A DNA stretch of 64,000 bases from Rotaria socialis (lineage: Eukaryota > Rotifera > Eurotatoria > Philodinida > Philodinidae): assembly GCA_905331475.1 (NCBI GenBank), contig CAJNYU010002347.1, forward strand, positions 1-64,000, in the 5' to 3' direction. How positions within the stretch are numbered: the stretch's first letter is position 1; each line of letters begins with the position of its first letter. Both the position numbers and the translations under genes were made by a program. The notes beneath the pieces were generated by a model. The model worked only from the letters and a program-made list of their open reading frames with translations, had not been told where the DNA came from and did no database searches. Positions 22,901 to 36,281 of this stretch are shown here, in pieces.

Positions 22901-23986
22901 CAGCACGCAGATTCTCATCCTATAGACAAATAATAACTGTAGTCAATTTTATTCATCAACTATCATAATAGTTAATTGTTTTCATCTGTAAATAAATATT
23001 CGAGTAAACTGTACGTTTATTTTCGAATTATTTTACTTTTAGAAAACGAAAAACGAAAAGAAAAAAGAAGTATATCACATTTGTATGTTTTACTTCAACA
23101 GATTGACTTAATATTATATGTATGATAGGAAACATATTATGCAAAACGAATAATGATAAACGAAGTCATTTGATCTCGCATCCAAAACATACGCGACCTT
23201 CCTTACTTGCCTTGAATTTCTGTATATAAGGGAATAAGATGAAAGAAAAATCTCAACGTTCGGTCAAGGTCACTTTGATTTGTTGAATTTTGGGAATCTT
23301 ATTGTTCTATATCGTATCGACAAGGTTAAACTCGTTTTAGACATATACATACATAAAATATAACGACGATCAATCAACCTTCAATGTGCCAGTAACATCA
23401 ACAATGATGATGACAACGAGGCTTTCAAGGCTTGAAGATACTATTGCTACTATTCATTGTTGATGCTGGTATTTTCTTCTTTTCTTGCTTTTCTAGAATA
23501 GCGCGATGATGTGTGTTCAAGAACAAATATTGCTTTCTCTGCTTCTTTCTATCTTCTTCTTTTCTCGTTCTCTCTCAAAAATACACAAATGCAATCATCA
23601 ACGAACGACTATACAAAGAATGTGTATGACGCAATCGAATGTTCTCTATGTGATTTAATCAAGAAACGAATACACAAAGCAAAGAAGGAGAAAAAAGAAC
23701 TTGTTGATCGAGCATCACTCAAGGCTTTAAGATATATGCGTGTGTATTCAATAGCCTTGAACAACTGTTCGAAATGTTCGTTTTCGTATTAAATTGGATA
23801 CTATACTTCCATTTTCAAAATAGTGCGTTCTCTTTCTTTTTCATTGCTTTTTTGTTTTATTTGACACTCTTACCTTGATTACATACGCATTTTCTGCTTT
23901 TTTTTCTCATGCAATCTGCTGTTCAAATATACATTCACGAAAAAGTAACCCTGAACGGACCTTGAACTGTAATGATTGTGAAAGGG

Positions 23987-23988
<2 letters not shown>

Positions 23989-24021
<33 letters not shown>
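23989..24021. repeat. (AT)n microsatellite
   Basis: About 16 alternating TA units. Confidence 0.95.
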
Positions 24022-24023
<2 letters not shown>

Positions 24024-25266
24024 CATATTACACCAAGAGAACGAGCGTAAAGAGAAAAAAAAGAAAAAAGGCTTCACTTTTCTTCTAGAATAATTACAAA
24101 AACAGACGAGCGAACTCTGTTGTAAACAAGCAAAAAAAATAGAGCTTGCGTAAATGTAACTTAATAATAAAAAGAGAACCGTTGTAAGATTACATCATCG
24201 AAGTTAACAATATAGCTTACCTAATATTTCAATCATTTCTTCCTTTTTTTGTTTCATTTCTACAAGAATAAAATTAATAAATGCTAGAAAATAAAAAAAA
24301 AACGATGAGTGTTACATAAAATAAACATAAATGATGGAATCAATTGCATTTATTCCTCATCTCGCTTTTATTTTAGACCATAATAGGCATTAGCAAATAA
24401 TCATGCTCAATACAAGGATATTTTCTTATGTAATTTTGATAGTTCTAAAGGGTACCACACTCGTTATCAAGCGATTTAAAAATTAATCGCTCTCTTACGT
24501 TCGACAAAAGCAAAATTTATGCAATTCTTGAGCAGTTTATTGTACATAGTGTGCACTGAATAATTACGCAGCTCGAATTCTATAGCGTTTATCACGATTA
24601 ACAAACTGCAGTGATATGATTGCTTACTATCATACGGTTTTTCTCGGAGTTTTTTATTTGATATTTTTAAATAAAAACAACTTCTCGGAATAGAAAACGT
24701 TATCCATTTAAGTTGTGCTCACAGCCAGCTTAGTTTTACAAAACAATTCTTTAGCAATATTTTCTTCTAGAATCTCAGAAAGAGAAAACGTTTTCAACAC
24801 AAAACTCGATCTCGACCGCCAAATAAAAATAGGCTATAACATTCATGTAAACGATAGTTGTGCGCGATGATGCTTCGTTTTAAATTGAGTTAACCTTATA
24901 TCGAGCATAGAAATTCTTACGCTCTATATATCCAGTCATCGAGTTCAATCGTCAATCTTCAGTAAAAAGAAATAGTAATAATATTTTATATACTTATTTG
25001 AAGAATTGAATGAGAGAAAGTGTGTGTTGTGTGTGAATACAAGACTAAAAGATACATTCGTAATTCTTAGGTCAACCAATACAACTATTTATATGACTCG
25101 TAATCTTTATTCTGGAATAGCTTGAATGCTTTTTGCACATGTGTTACCAGTAAAATACACGAACGGTCAACACTAAACGATGACTCGAGTGAATGTTCCT
25201 CATTAATTGATTAGGATAGATGCCTACAAAAATATATCAACAAGAAATCTAAAAATAGTTCCCAAC

Positions 25267-25295
25267 ATTATTATTATTATTATTATTATTATTAT
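25267..25295. repeat. (ATT)n microsatellite
   Basis: About nine TTA/ATT units. Confidence 0.95.
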
Positions 25296-27565
25296 AGTAA
25301 ACGTATCCATAGCAGCAATTATACATGTGAAACACTGTCGTTATTTACTAAGGATCTTCAGCCAATTTTCTATCGAATACAAAAGGGAAACATTTTTTCT
25401 TCGTCTAAAGTGACTGAGAACATCTAAGACACTATTCAGACAAAAGACAAGTTTTTTTTATTTTATTTTATTTATATTTGTGGTTGCATGACGCAAAATC
25501 AAATCCATCAAATTTTTGACATAATAGAAAAAGCCTTAGAAAATTCAGGATCAGAATAAAAATAAATTATGGCAATCATTAATGAAGATATACAATTGCT
25601 TGTCATATGGCTTCTTGCTAACTTCTAAGTTTTCATTCGCCTAGCAATTTTATTCTACCGTTCGAATTATGAGATCGCAAACAAACCAATAATGTTCGTT
25701 TTGAATTAACATGCACATAATATTACTTGTTATTTTTACGCATTACTATGTTTTTGTTACCACTGATTAAGCACAAGCAAAAAAGTTAGTCGTACTGTCC
25801 TGTACGCCATTGTAAAATTTTATTAATCACTATGGTATTAAAATCGCACCCATTTTGGCGATTAATTTCAATGTTTTAAGAATGATGGTATTGCAAGTGT
25901 AAGGTTACAAAATCGATTATATTCGATTTCGATTTATAATAGTAATAACTGCAATAGTAAGAAGTACATTAGTGTGCTCTTCGTATTAAAATAGATTACA
26001 ATAAGAGATTCATATGTAGGAATGAGTTTGTAAAAAAAAGTTACATTCGTTCTCTTCTTTTCTAACACGAATACACTTGGAACTTCATTGGTAGATAGGA
26101 TTGAAGAGAAAATTTTATTTTTATGTTTGCGCAAGAGAAGAATTGAATGTTCTACACATTTATGGCAGGCTCCAACGAATGAAGCAATAAACGACAGCGT
26201 ATATCAATGCTTCTTATGAGTTCGTCGTTATTCTTCTATATTAGATTTCTAAGGAAATCCCTTAAATCTCTCTAGCGATTCACTAGGGCGATTCTTCGAC
26301 AAAGGTGCTTAAGGAATTGTGGTATTGTGTTCTAATTAAAACTCAAATTGCCGTACTAAAGTATCAATTTAAAAATGTTGAAGATTAATCTCTGTTTTAT
26401 TTTTAAATCAAAATCATCAGTTTCAATAATTATTTATGACTTGTGTAACTATTTGTTTGATATGATCTTTCTTGACGCAATCGTTACATAATCACTTTTT
26501 TTGAACAAAATAAAAATCCGATATGAAGAAAGTGGTATTAGTCTGTCGCTTTTAAGCATATCATGAAACTAATTAGTAGACCTTTTAAATACCATTACAT
26601 GATGAAATGATAGATCATTTTGATAAGTTCAGAAAGAATAATTATCAAGGCTTCTCGTATATTTGAATTCGTTTTTAACAAATGACTGATAAAGTCATGA
26701 AAGGACATCGATTAGGACTGATTGTATACGTTGTCAGAAGTGTTACTGAGACCTACCAAAGAATAATAAATAATGCATCGATTGATGAAGAAAAAATGAC
26801 ACCTATTTGTTAATGTAGAGATACGAAAAAGTACTTGACTTTTGTAAAATAAGATTCAAAGTCAGAATCTCTTATGTTCTCTCATCCATCGACGTTCGAT
26901 TCTCTTTTAGAATACTGAAAGACAATTATGTATCCTACGAGTATGGAAGTCTGCTATCTACAATATACTTTACTATGGTCACTAACGTCTCACGGACGAA
27001 AATGGTGGATTAACAAGCAACATCATTGAATTTAAGATAGCTGTCTTTTTTTCTGCAGCTTTCTTCCTGGTCATAATCTATTACGATTATCATCACTCAT
27101 CCATGGCATAGATTGATAAACTTCATCTTTTTGCTATATCAACAACTGTATATTGTTTGAATCTGTACACAACAATTTCTTTCGCGTGATAAATACACCG
27201 TGTTTTTTAAATATTAATAAGGATTGATTCGGATCATTGACGTCTTTTATTCCTTATTGGATGATTGAAAACATTGACTCAGATGATTTAGAATTGAGCA
27301 GAAGTGCAAAAAACATGAATATAACGATTCAAGTTTTCAATAACAAAATTTTCACAGCAAGCTAAAAAGTTAAGTTCATTATTTGATATGATTGCGTATG
27401 CTAATCGAAGTTCATCACTGTTGTATTAAACAAAAAAAGACATTTTGTATCCGCGATTCGGCAAGATGAAAAAACGCAAGTAGTCTATATTTCATCACTT
27501 TTCGTCGTCAACCAAAGCAAGAACACATACAGTACGAGTTGGAGCATAAATCTAAATCAAAACAA

Positions 27566-30500
27566 TTAATATTGAAAACAAACTAAAGCTTTATTTGACA
27601 TTACTTTAAACGAATATGGTCTGTCGTCCCAACTGATATTTTCCGTACAAAATACTTGTTCACTATTGATTCTATCATGGCCATCGAATAGTTTTGCATC
27701 CGAATTAAGCACAATTTTATATCTAATAGAAAATCTTACGATTATAATCAAAATCAAATATTATTTTTACTTTCCACTTTGACCACATCCAATGCGATAG
27801 TCAGGAAAACTTTTATTTCCATGAAAATTAAATATAAACATTAACCCTTGATTGCCACGTTCAAATACTATTATTTTATCAGTTTCGATTCGTCGACTAA
27901 TACACTAAAAAAATGTTCATAGATGCTAATGAGTATTCATAGATATCATAATACTCTATTGATTATTTAAGCATGTTTTATTTCCTCTCATAGCCAAACC
28001 GTTGTTCCTATGTGTCATTACTCGATATTTTCGAATGACTTTCTTATTGTAAGATTTCAGGAAATGTAATTATTGTTGTGCATTGTCATCTCTGAAGTGA
28101 TTTGAATATCATCTCTTACACGTAACTATTTCCGTGATTTCATTTGCGGAAGGATTTAAGCGCGAATTATTACAAGAGTAACATCTATATCCTGCATAGA
28201 AGTAGTGTGTTTTGTACGTAGTAGTATTATGATCTCATTTTGAGTTTCAATTCATTTACTGTATTCTGCGCTGATAACCATTTGTATTCTTCTTCCAAGA
28301 CGTTCATTGCTTTATCCCATGCATTAAGATATTTAAATCTTAAATTTTCATCATCACATAGATAGAAAAGACGACGAGCATGCTTATAGCTTTCATTATT
28401 TCCTATTCGAGGAAAATCAAGCCATTCAGGATGACCAAATTCATTACCTACAATAGAAAAAACTCATACAAGAACCATGCTTGTATTATTTATACATTTA
28501 CCTTCAAAATTAAGCCAACCTTCTCCTCCTAATGCATATGTTAATAAACGAATCATTTTATGAAATGCTAAACCACGGTCAATAATTCCTGTTCGTTCGT
28601 CGAAAATTGACATATTACTATAAATCTGTTCGTCTAGCAACCATTGTGCAATAGTTTTATCACCAACAATCGACTGATCATGACTTTCAGCATAGGCTAT
28701 ATTTTTTTCTGATGCTCGACGATTGATTAATGCCCATGTTATATTTCCCATATGCCAATCTTCGTCTTTTTTTTCTTTTAATAACTTGAAAAGTTGAAAG
28801 AATGTATTCATTTACATTGATAGAATAGAACAAACTTTAATCCAAACATCTGGAATAGCCATAGCTAAACGATAATCAAAGCCAGCACCGCCTTCAGCAA
28901 TGGGTCGACATAATGTTGGCATGCCTGAGACATCCTTCAGGATAAAATTTATACATGAATGGTCTTCATCTTTTAATCACTATGAAACATACTTCTGCGA
29001 TTCTTATGGAGTCGGGAAAAAATGTTTGACAAACATAATTCGCTAGCTGAAGATAATTAAATGAATCAGTGTCAGCTGCTAAACCAAAGTATTCATCATA
29101 TGAACCAGAAAAGCTATGTGCTATAAAAAAAAAAAGAAAATTATTTGAATGAAATCAACAAAATCATTTATTACCAATGCCATGCGAATGATAAAGCATT
29201 GACGAAACACCATCGAATCGAAAGCCATCAAATTTGAATTCTTCTAACCAGTATCGAATATTGGAAAGAAGAAATCTCATGACTTCACGTCTAGGAGAAT
29301 GAAAAACATACATAAGTAGAATAATGAAAATTGAAAAAGAATCATAAAAGTTCTTGTTGACAATTTAAATATTCGTATAATTCAGAAATTAGTTCAACGA
29401 AAGGCGATGATTCATATTGGGTTAACTCCAGCTGTAGGACTGATTTGTTTTTTTTTACATTAGACATGAAGAATATCTTGAATTCTAATACCACGGTTCA
29501 GATCGATGACTTCATAGTCGAATTTCTATTGAAATGTATCGGAAACTCAACTCATCCGGCAGGAAATCACTGAAAATTGATCGCATACAATGCAGCGTTT
29601 CAGACCGGAAAGTCTGCGAATTTTTTTCTGGTAGTTTGTTATCCCTCTGTACCGGAACCGGTTTGTACTTCTTGAAAGGATTATGCTTGAGCACTAACGT
29701 GTAGAACGAGAAAACAATGATGCTATGTCTATTTCATAGGTGGGAAAAAATGACGAAATTACCGCAATAAATCATAGAGTTTCCAGTGAAGTTTTAGTAA
29801 ATCACATATGAACGACAATTTTAACAACAAGTATGATGAATGATCTATTGTCACCGAAAAACAAATAATAGTTTCTTTAGTGTTTTTGCAAGCTATTCAG
29901 TATGTACAAGAAAAATTCAACGCATTCGCTTGATCTTCAAATTGAATGTGTAGTTTAATAAATCACAGAAAATTCGATGAGCACTTTATCGGGCTGGCAA
30001 ACTGTTGGCTATATGTTATAGTTATTGAAAATGGGATTTATAGTATTGAGGCGTTGTTTTCTCAGTGAATGTTTGAGTAATCGTCTAATTTTCATAGCTT
30101 ATGATTGCTTATACTTTCCTAGTGTTCGCAGATGTTATCGAATCTTTTGTACGACTGTGAAGCTTAGATACAACAACATTGAACTTGAAATTGCGGACAT
30201 CAGGAACAAAAATAAGATTACCAGGACATTTACAAGAGTAAAACATAGAAAATATAATAGTTGTAAGTGCTGACTTTTTAGATAACTAAAGCCAATGAAA
30301 CTAATTTTCTGTATCAAGTCTTTCTTATTTCAGATTTTCAGAATTTAAACTTATTAGTTTTTTTAGTAACAATATTATCTGATGGCAATTGAATGTTTTC
30401 TTACCAGAATATAAATCAAACAAAAAATTTGGCTTTCATTCGTATTGCCTGGATTTATGTTTTCTAAAATGTAGAAACTTACTCTAAATAATTAAAACAT

Positions 30501-31805
30501 CGACTATCCCAAAGGGTATGATAACCGCGTGCACTATCGTGAAAGAAACAACCAACTGTACCATCAAACATATTAAGTCCATCCACTACATTTGTAGAAC
30601 TATGACTATGAACAATATCAAGTAGCACAGCTAAGCCATATTTATGCGCCTCATCAATTAATGCTTTTAATTCTTCAGGTGTACCATACCGACTAGGAAA
30701 TAAAGTAGACTAATAAAAATCGATACATTAATTTTATTAAAAACCTTGATGCAGCAAAATAACTTGTTACTTGGTAACCAAAACTAGCATAATAAGGATG
30801 TTCCATAATAGCCATTACTTGAATTGTATTATAGCCTATATTTGAAAATTTGTTCAAAAGAATTTTAAAGTTCAATTTTAAAAATAGACCTTGTTTAACA
30901 ATACGAGGAATAACATTAACCCGAAAATTTTTGTACGTAGCAATTTCTTGCTTTGGTGAACTAATCCCTACATGAGCTTCGTAAATTTTCAATCGATCAC
31001 GTTTTTTTGGTTGAGAATATTTAAATTGATAAATTTCATCAATCGGAGGATTGTAAAATACACCATGATAAACAGACGATTTTTCTGCTCGCTGTACATA
31101 ACGTGACCATGGACACAGACGATCAACTAATTGACCATTACCGATTTCAAGAAGTAACTAAAATAAAAATTTATCAACAACTTACACTAGATGAGATTTA
31201 TATTTTCATCTCTACTTTAATTGCTTGCCCATGTTTAATAGTCGTAGATCCATCGGACAACGGTGGAATTGTCACTCGCCATACACCCCACTGATCGCAT
31301 GTAAATGGATATTCTCGTTCTTTCCAATTATCTATAAAAGAGAAAAAAAACTACCATAATAGCGAAGTATATATTATGTTTTAAATACAAACTAAAATCC
31401 CCACGAATATACATTGCTTTTGCTCCAGGTGCCCATTCTTTAATATTTATCTCATTTGTTTGAGGATTAACATGAATACCAAAATGTTTATATGCAGATG
31501 TAAAATGGTCGACACCTTGTTCTTCAGTTTCAAGTCGTTTAAGAATTTGTTGAAAGACATAATAACTAAATACAAAAGATTAATTGTTGATTTTAATAGA
31601 TTTATTTTACCGTCGTCGAATTTCATCTTGATATGGTTCAAGATATGAATCAAGTTTGAGTAAATTATCGAGTTCAGGTACTACAACACGTTCAACTTCA
31701 CCCGTTGTTGGCTGTAATAATCTGTGAAAGAATTATAATTTAACTCAAAGATTATTTTGTTTCAATTTAGGTTAACCTTTGCAAATTAATCGCACCGGGA
31801 ATCAT
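27566..31805 (-). CDS. GBE1: 1,4-alpha-glucan (glycogen) branching enzyme
   Basis: Fourteen exons: 31805-31777, 31721-31611, 31565-31393, 31331-31216, 31157-30890, 30835-30745, 30692-30483, 29290-29175, 29120-28993, 28934-28836, 28784-28502, 28447-28260, 27904-27771, 27722-27566. All phases agree; 700 aa against 702 in human. CBM48 region near residues 60-160 ([16 protein letters not shown]). GH13 barrel: [38 protein letters not shown]. Catalytic residues: Asp359 in FRFDGV, Glu414 in IRIAEDVSG, Asp483 in YAESHDQ. The C-terminal beta domain is complete ([33 protein letters not shown]). The enzyme makes alpha-1,6 branches in cytosolic glycogen. The seventh intron is 1.19 kb; the others are mostly short. 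Confidence 0.96.
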
Positions 31806-32809
31806 TAATGAATAATGAAAATTAAAAATATAGGATTTTTGTTACTAAATAAACTTTTAGACTAGTATCCCAGCAAATTTTTGGTACATTTTCCCATGTG
31901 ATTTATCATACAGAACAGAAAAAATTTATTATTCACATTGGCTGTGTTGATTATTCTTTCGATGATGTCAATCGAAAGAGGTCGGTTTATGCTGATTTTT
32001 CACGTTTGATATTTTTTAAAACTAAGGACATGATGACCATAATATATGAACAATAAAAAAATTAGTTGTTCACTTTAGATAAATACCTGTCATCAGTTGA
32101 TATAAGTGACTAAATTATTTATTATGAAGTAATTATAATAACAATTGCGGAAAACTTTTGATGGCTTTATTGGAAGCAATATCTTACCTAGCTGAATAGA
32201 TACAACATGAATGAAACATTTACATCGATGGGTTCATTTTTTAACGGTAAAGCCTAATTTGATCTCAGAGCTTGATATGAGTTCATGTTTATAGGTTAGC
32301 GAAGTTGACACTCGATTCGCCTGGGAAACTGCTCCAAGTATTGCTCGATGGTCTCTATCCTACGGCGAATGTGAGGATAGTAGTTGTTAGAAGCTCCACG
32401 GCCTATAGATTTGTTAGATCAGTGTTGAATTTTCTTTGAAATATGATAATTACGTGATGCAACTAATGTATCCTAGTTAAACAATACCGTATTGATCATA
32501 AGAATTAGTTATATCAATTAAAAATATTTGATCCTCCTTAGTTTTAAAATGTACTGTAAAACTTGAATGTTAATACTTCATAAAGAAATCATTTTATTTC
32601 TGCTTGATTGTAGTTAATATATTCACACATGACTAATAAATTAAAAATAACAAGAATATCCTGTAATTCTATTGAAAATTTCAGTTCATCAAAACTAAAA
32701 CAATTCTTGATCAGATTCACACATGCTACTCTATTGTGTTTGAGAGCTTTTCAGATAGAGCTTCTCTTAATGTTTAAAAATTTTCTTTCAATGTTAGAGT
32801 AATTCCTTG
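31806..32809. other. Intergenic between GBE1 start and ABCB stop
   Basis: About 1 kb, AT-rich. A more GC-rich patch at 32297-32400 contains several short self-complementary pieces, but it is not a tRNA and has no open frame I can interpret. Confidence 0.45.
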
Positions 32810-35800
32810 CTAATGATTTTGAGTAAGCATTTTATAATAAGCACCACGTTGTTGTGTCAACTCTGTATGAGTACCACTCTCGATTACTTTTCCCTTATTA
32901 ACTACACATATTGAATCACATGAACGAATAGTCGAGAGACGATGAGCAATAATCAGTGATGTTCGACTAGGATCTTCTATTTGAGCATGTTCAAGAGCTT
33001 CTTGTACGATCTATCAATGACAAATGAAGATGAAACAACGATCGGTGCGTAGGAAAATTACTTGTTCATTTTGTGAATCCATAGCACTTGTAGCTTCATC
33101 TAGTAGCAATACTTTAGGACGACGAATAAGAACTCGAGCAATAGCAATACGTTGCTTCTCGCCACCTGATAGAAAACTACCTTTGATTCCTACTTTGGTT
33201 TCATAGCCCTAAAACAAATATCACACAACAATAAACGGTGCACTACATAACTTATTAGTATTTTACGTCAGGTAATTGTTCAATAAATTGATGAATGTTA
33301 GCTTTTTTTGCTGCATCAATGATGTCAGTCATCGAAACATCTTCTAAGCCATATGCTATGTTTTCAGCAATTGTTAAATCAAATAAAATTGGTTCTTGAC
33401 TAACAAGGCCGAATTGAGAGCGCACCCAATGAATATTTAGCTGTCGAATATCGACACCATCAAGAAGCTAGATCGGATGAATGAAAGGTATGTAACTGCA
33501 GAAATCATCTATTCCAGAATAACTCACTATTTGGCCTTCTTTGACGTCATAGAATCGTTGTAACAGTTGAATTGTTGTTGATTTTCCACATCCCGATCCA
33601 CCTATAGCGATTATGTCTCATGAGTAATACTCAATAACAACATGAAAATTAAGCATACCGGCAAGAGCCACACGTTGACCTTATCAATCAAATGTATCAA
33701 AAAAGTGATTCAATCAAAGCTTGTCTGACTTACTTGGCATAATATTTAATTGAAATTTGTTAAGAACAACAGATGTTGGTCGAGTAGGATAGATGAATTT
33801 TACGTCATCGAATTTAATATCTCCATGAAAATCATCCTACATAAACCATATGATATGAATGACATGTACATGATGAACATAAAGTAGCTAATATTCTATG
33901 TTTTCTTACTAATTCTTGTCCTTCATCAGATCCATTATCAATAGTTGGTATTCGATCAAATAAATTGAAAAACGATTGAGCAGCAGATACTGATCCAGCG
34001 ATACGGTATGAGCTAGAATAGAACTAGTTGAAGAAGACAACAAAGCTAATTAGGGATAGAGAAATGATTACAGCATGCCCATCAATTTTATTGCTTGTAG
34101 AGCAAACATAGAATAAGCAACGACCCTAAAAAAATGAAAATCTCATCGATTAGTGTCTCTTAATTATCAAACTATGTTTCAATTACATTATAATATGGTG
34201 AGAAGTCAGCTGCTTCTCCTCAACAAGAACGAGAGCACGCCAATAGACAAATGCCATAGTGTAAACATCAATTGTCCAGTATATACCACTTAGTACAGAT
34301 ATTGGTACCATAGTCATACGACACAATCTATAGGAAACAAAATAGGATAGATATAGACGCTTAAATGTATGCAAAACATGGGATTAACTAACCGAACTGC
34401 TTCATAAATGAGATCAGAGTATTGTCGTAAAACTTCCTTTTCCACCGACGACTGTTTTATTGTGCGCATATTGTGAATAACTTCGACAGCTAACTAAAGA
34501 AGTAAAACAAAGAAGGAATGTTATATTTAATTTATTAATTAGATTATATAATAAAATAATTTTTCCTAAAAATGTATTTATCCATTATAAAATGATCTTA
34601 CTGTGCTTGCTCGTCCCATAATTTTATCATTTTGTTTGCCCTGCCAAACACGTAAGCTCATATCTCCGAAAGTTAAAAATATCATCACAATAAGAGAAAC
34701 AAGCACAATAAATGTTAATTGCCAATTTATGTAACAACCAAAGGCAATGCCAAAAAGCATTAGTGCTAGAGATTGGCAGATGACTCCCAATCGAGTTCCA
34801 GCCATTTCTTGAACGGCGGCTGCATCAGAAGAAAGACGAACACTAATCGCACCAGAAGTGTTTTCAGATTGATCGAAATAAGCAACTTCTTGACGAAGAA
34901 GACAACCAAAAGCTTTTGACCGAATTCGTTGTGTTAATTGCGATCCTGCTATTGCAAAAGCTGTATACTAAAGAAAATACTAATATATCATCAGTTAAAT
35001 GCAGATGCAACACTTTTACTTGGAGGAAATTAAGAACTAATAAAATTCCACCAAAAATCAAAAAAACAAGACTGGCGTTCAGTACATGACTACGTCGTTC
35101 TCGTATCGAACAGTAACCGAATGCCTATATAATAAACCCATCAACAAAAAATGATGCATATTATCAATATCTATTCACTCAATTTATATCTATCGATTAC
35201 TCACCCCTACGACGTTAGCATAGAAAACGGAAAATAATGGCTGAGATGCTCCACTAAATAAACATGCCGCACAACCAATGAATATGGTTTTCCATTCAGA
35301 TCCATTCATTGATAACAGTCTTAACAGAACAAATCTTTGTATAAATGATTTTGAGCTTGTCTAAATCAGAAATGATATATGTTTAATAATGATTGTTATT
35401 AGAATGGCACAAGTATATATGTACTTTTTCCCCATCAACAACAGCTTGTGTATCGCTAATTAAACGAGATCGTTCAGCTGCATAAGAGAAAATACAGAAG
35501 ATATTAAACTCAATTAGTATTATAATATACACATGCCTATCGCCTCTTCTTCTTCCTCTTTTGCTTTTTGCATTTTGATTGGATCATCTTGATCATCATC
35601 AATTTTCTCCATTTGTTGTCGTTTGACCAACTCTTGATATTTTCCTCCTTCGTTTCCCATCAATGTGTCATGTGTACCTTGCTCAACCACATTTCCCTTG
35701 TCAAACACATATATTTGATCAGCATTTCGAATCGTAGTCAAACGATGAGCAATAACAATAGTTGTACGACCTATATACTCATAATGGTATAGTATCTATT

Positions 35801-36181
35801 CAAGAAACAGAAAAAAACGAGCTCTACCTTTGCATGCTCGATCGAGTGCTTCTTGAACAATTTTTTCATTATTATTATCGAGTGCACTTGTTGCTTCATC
35901 CAATAAAAGAAACGTAGGCTTTTTTACAAGAGCTCGAGCTAATGCAATTCGTTGTTTTTCACCACCACTTAACTGGATACCACGTTCTCCAACGAGTGTT
36001 TCATATTTCTAAATAAGATATCATAAAATAAACATACGTGCATAGATAGAGATAACTATTAAATGCAAACATCTGGTAATTGCATGATAAAATTATGTGC
36101 ATTTGCTTCTCTTGCTGCTTCTTCAATTTCATCTTGTGTTGCATTTAATTTACCAAAACGAATATTTTCATAGATAGTCAT
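32810..36181 (-). CDS. ABCB/P-glycoprotein-type full ABC transporter, C-terminal 783 residues
   Basis: Seventeen exons, cut at the 5' side by the assembly gap: 36181-36071, 36008-35828, 35770-35537, 35477-35425, 35360-35205, 35124-35020, 34967-34602, 34493-34393, 34327-34187, 34125-34072, 34012-33910, 33836-33734, 33679-33659, 33601-33528, 33467-33267, 33208-33062, 33010-32810. NBD1 lacks Walker A (lost at the gap) but has [27 protein letters not shown] and IVIAHRLTT. An acidic linker, TMD2 ([16 protein letters not shown], then several membrane helices) and a complete NBD2 follow: Walker [42 protein letters not shown]. This is the layout of P-glycoprotein xenobiotic pumps of the plasma membrane. 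Exon 33679-33659 is only 21 nt. The intron after 35537 needs a GC donor. Confidence 0.93.
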
Positions 36182-36281
36182 NNNNNNNNNNNNNNNNNNN
36201 NNNNNNNNNNNNNNNNNNNNNNNNNNNNNNNNNNNNNNNNNNNNNNNNNNNNNNNNNNNNNNNNNNNNNNNNNNNNNNNNN
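36182..36281. other. Assembly gap (100 N)
   Basis: Exactly 100 N, the usual placeholder for a gap of unknown size. It truncates the ABCB gene. Confidence 1.

Larger units (their letters stand above)
19950..27565. other. 7.6-kb gene-poor region upstream of FoxO
   Basis: No gene could be supported on either strand. The region holds the presumed FoxO 5' UTR/promoter, C/T and A-rich tracts, an (AT)n repeat at 23989-24021, an (ATT)n repeat at 25267-25295, and one exon-like 39-nt block at 24259-24221 (-) with perfect splice borders. Open frames up to about 145 codons at 19994-20434, 20309-20652, 21220-21671 and 23511-23792 overlap each other on several frames and show no domain signal. A long regulatory or 5' UTR intron region for FoxO is the simplest reading. 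Confidence 0.5.

Noticed and set aside
23511..23792. 93-codon open frame with a Lys-rich stretch
   Set aside because: No recognisable family or flanking gene signals; the segment from MQSSTNDY looks slightly protein-like but support is too thin.
29291..30482. Open frames inside the 1.2-kb GBE1 intron (for example 30025-30273)
   Set aside because: No domain content and no terminal repeats found; treated as intron sequence.
32297..32400. GC-richer structured patch considered as a tRNA
   Set aside because: No T-loop GGTTCRA or acceptor-stem pairing; not a tRNA.
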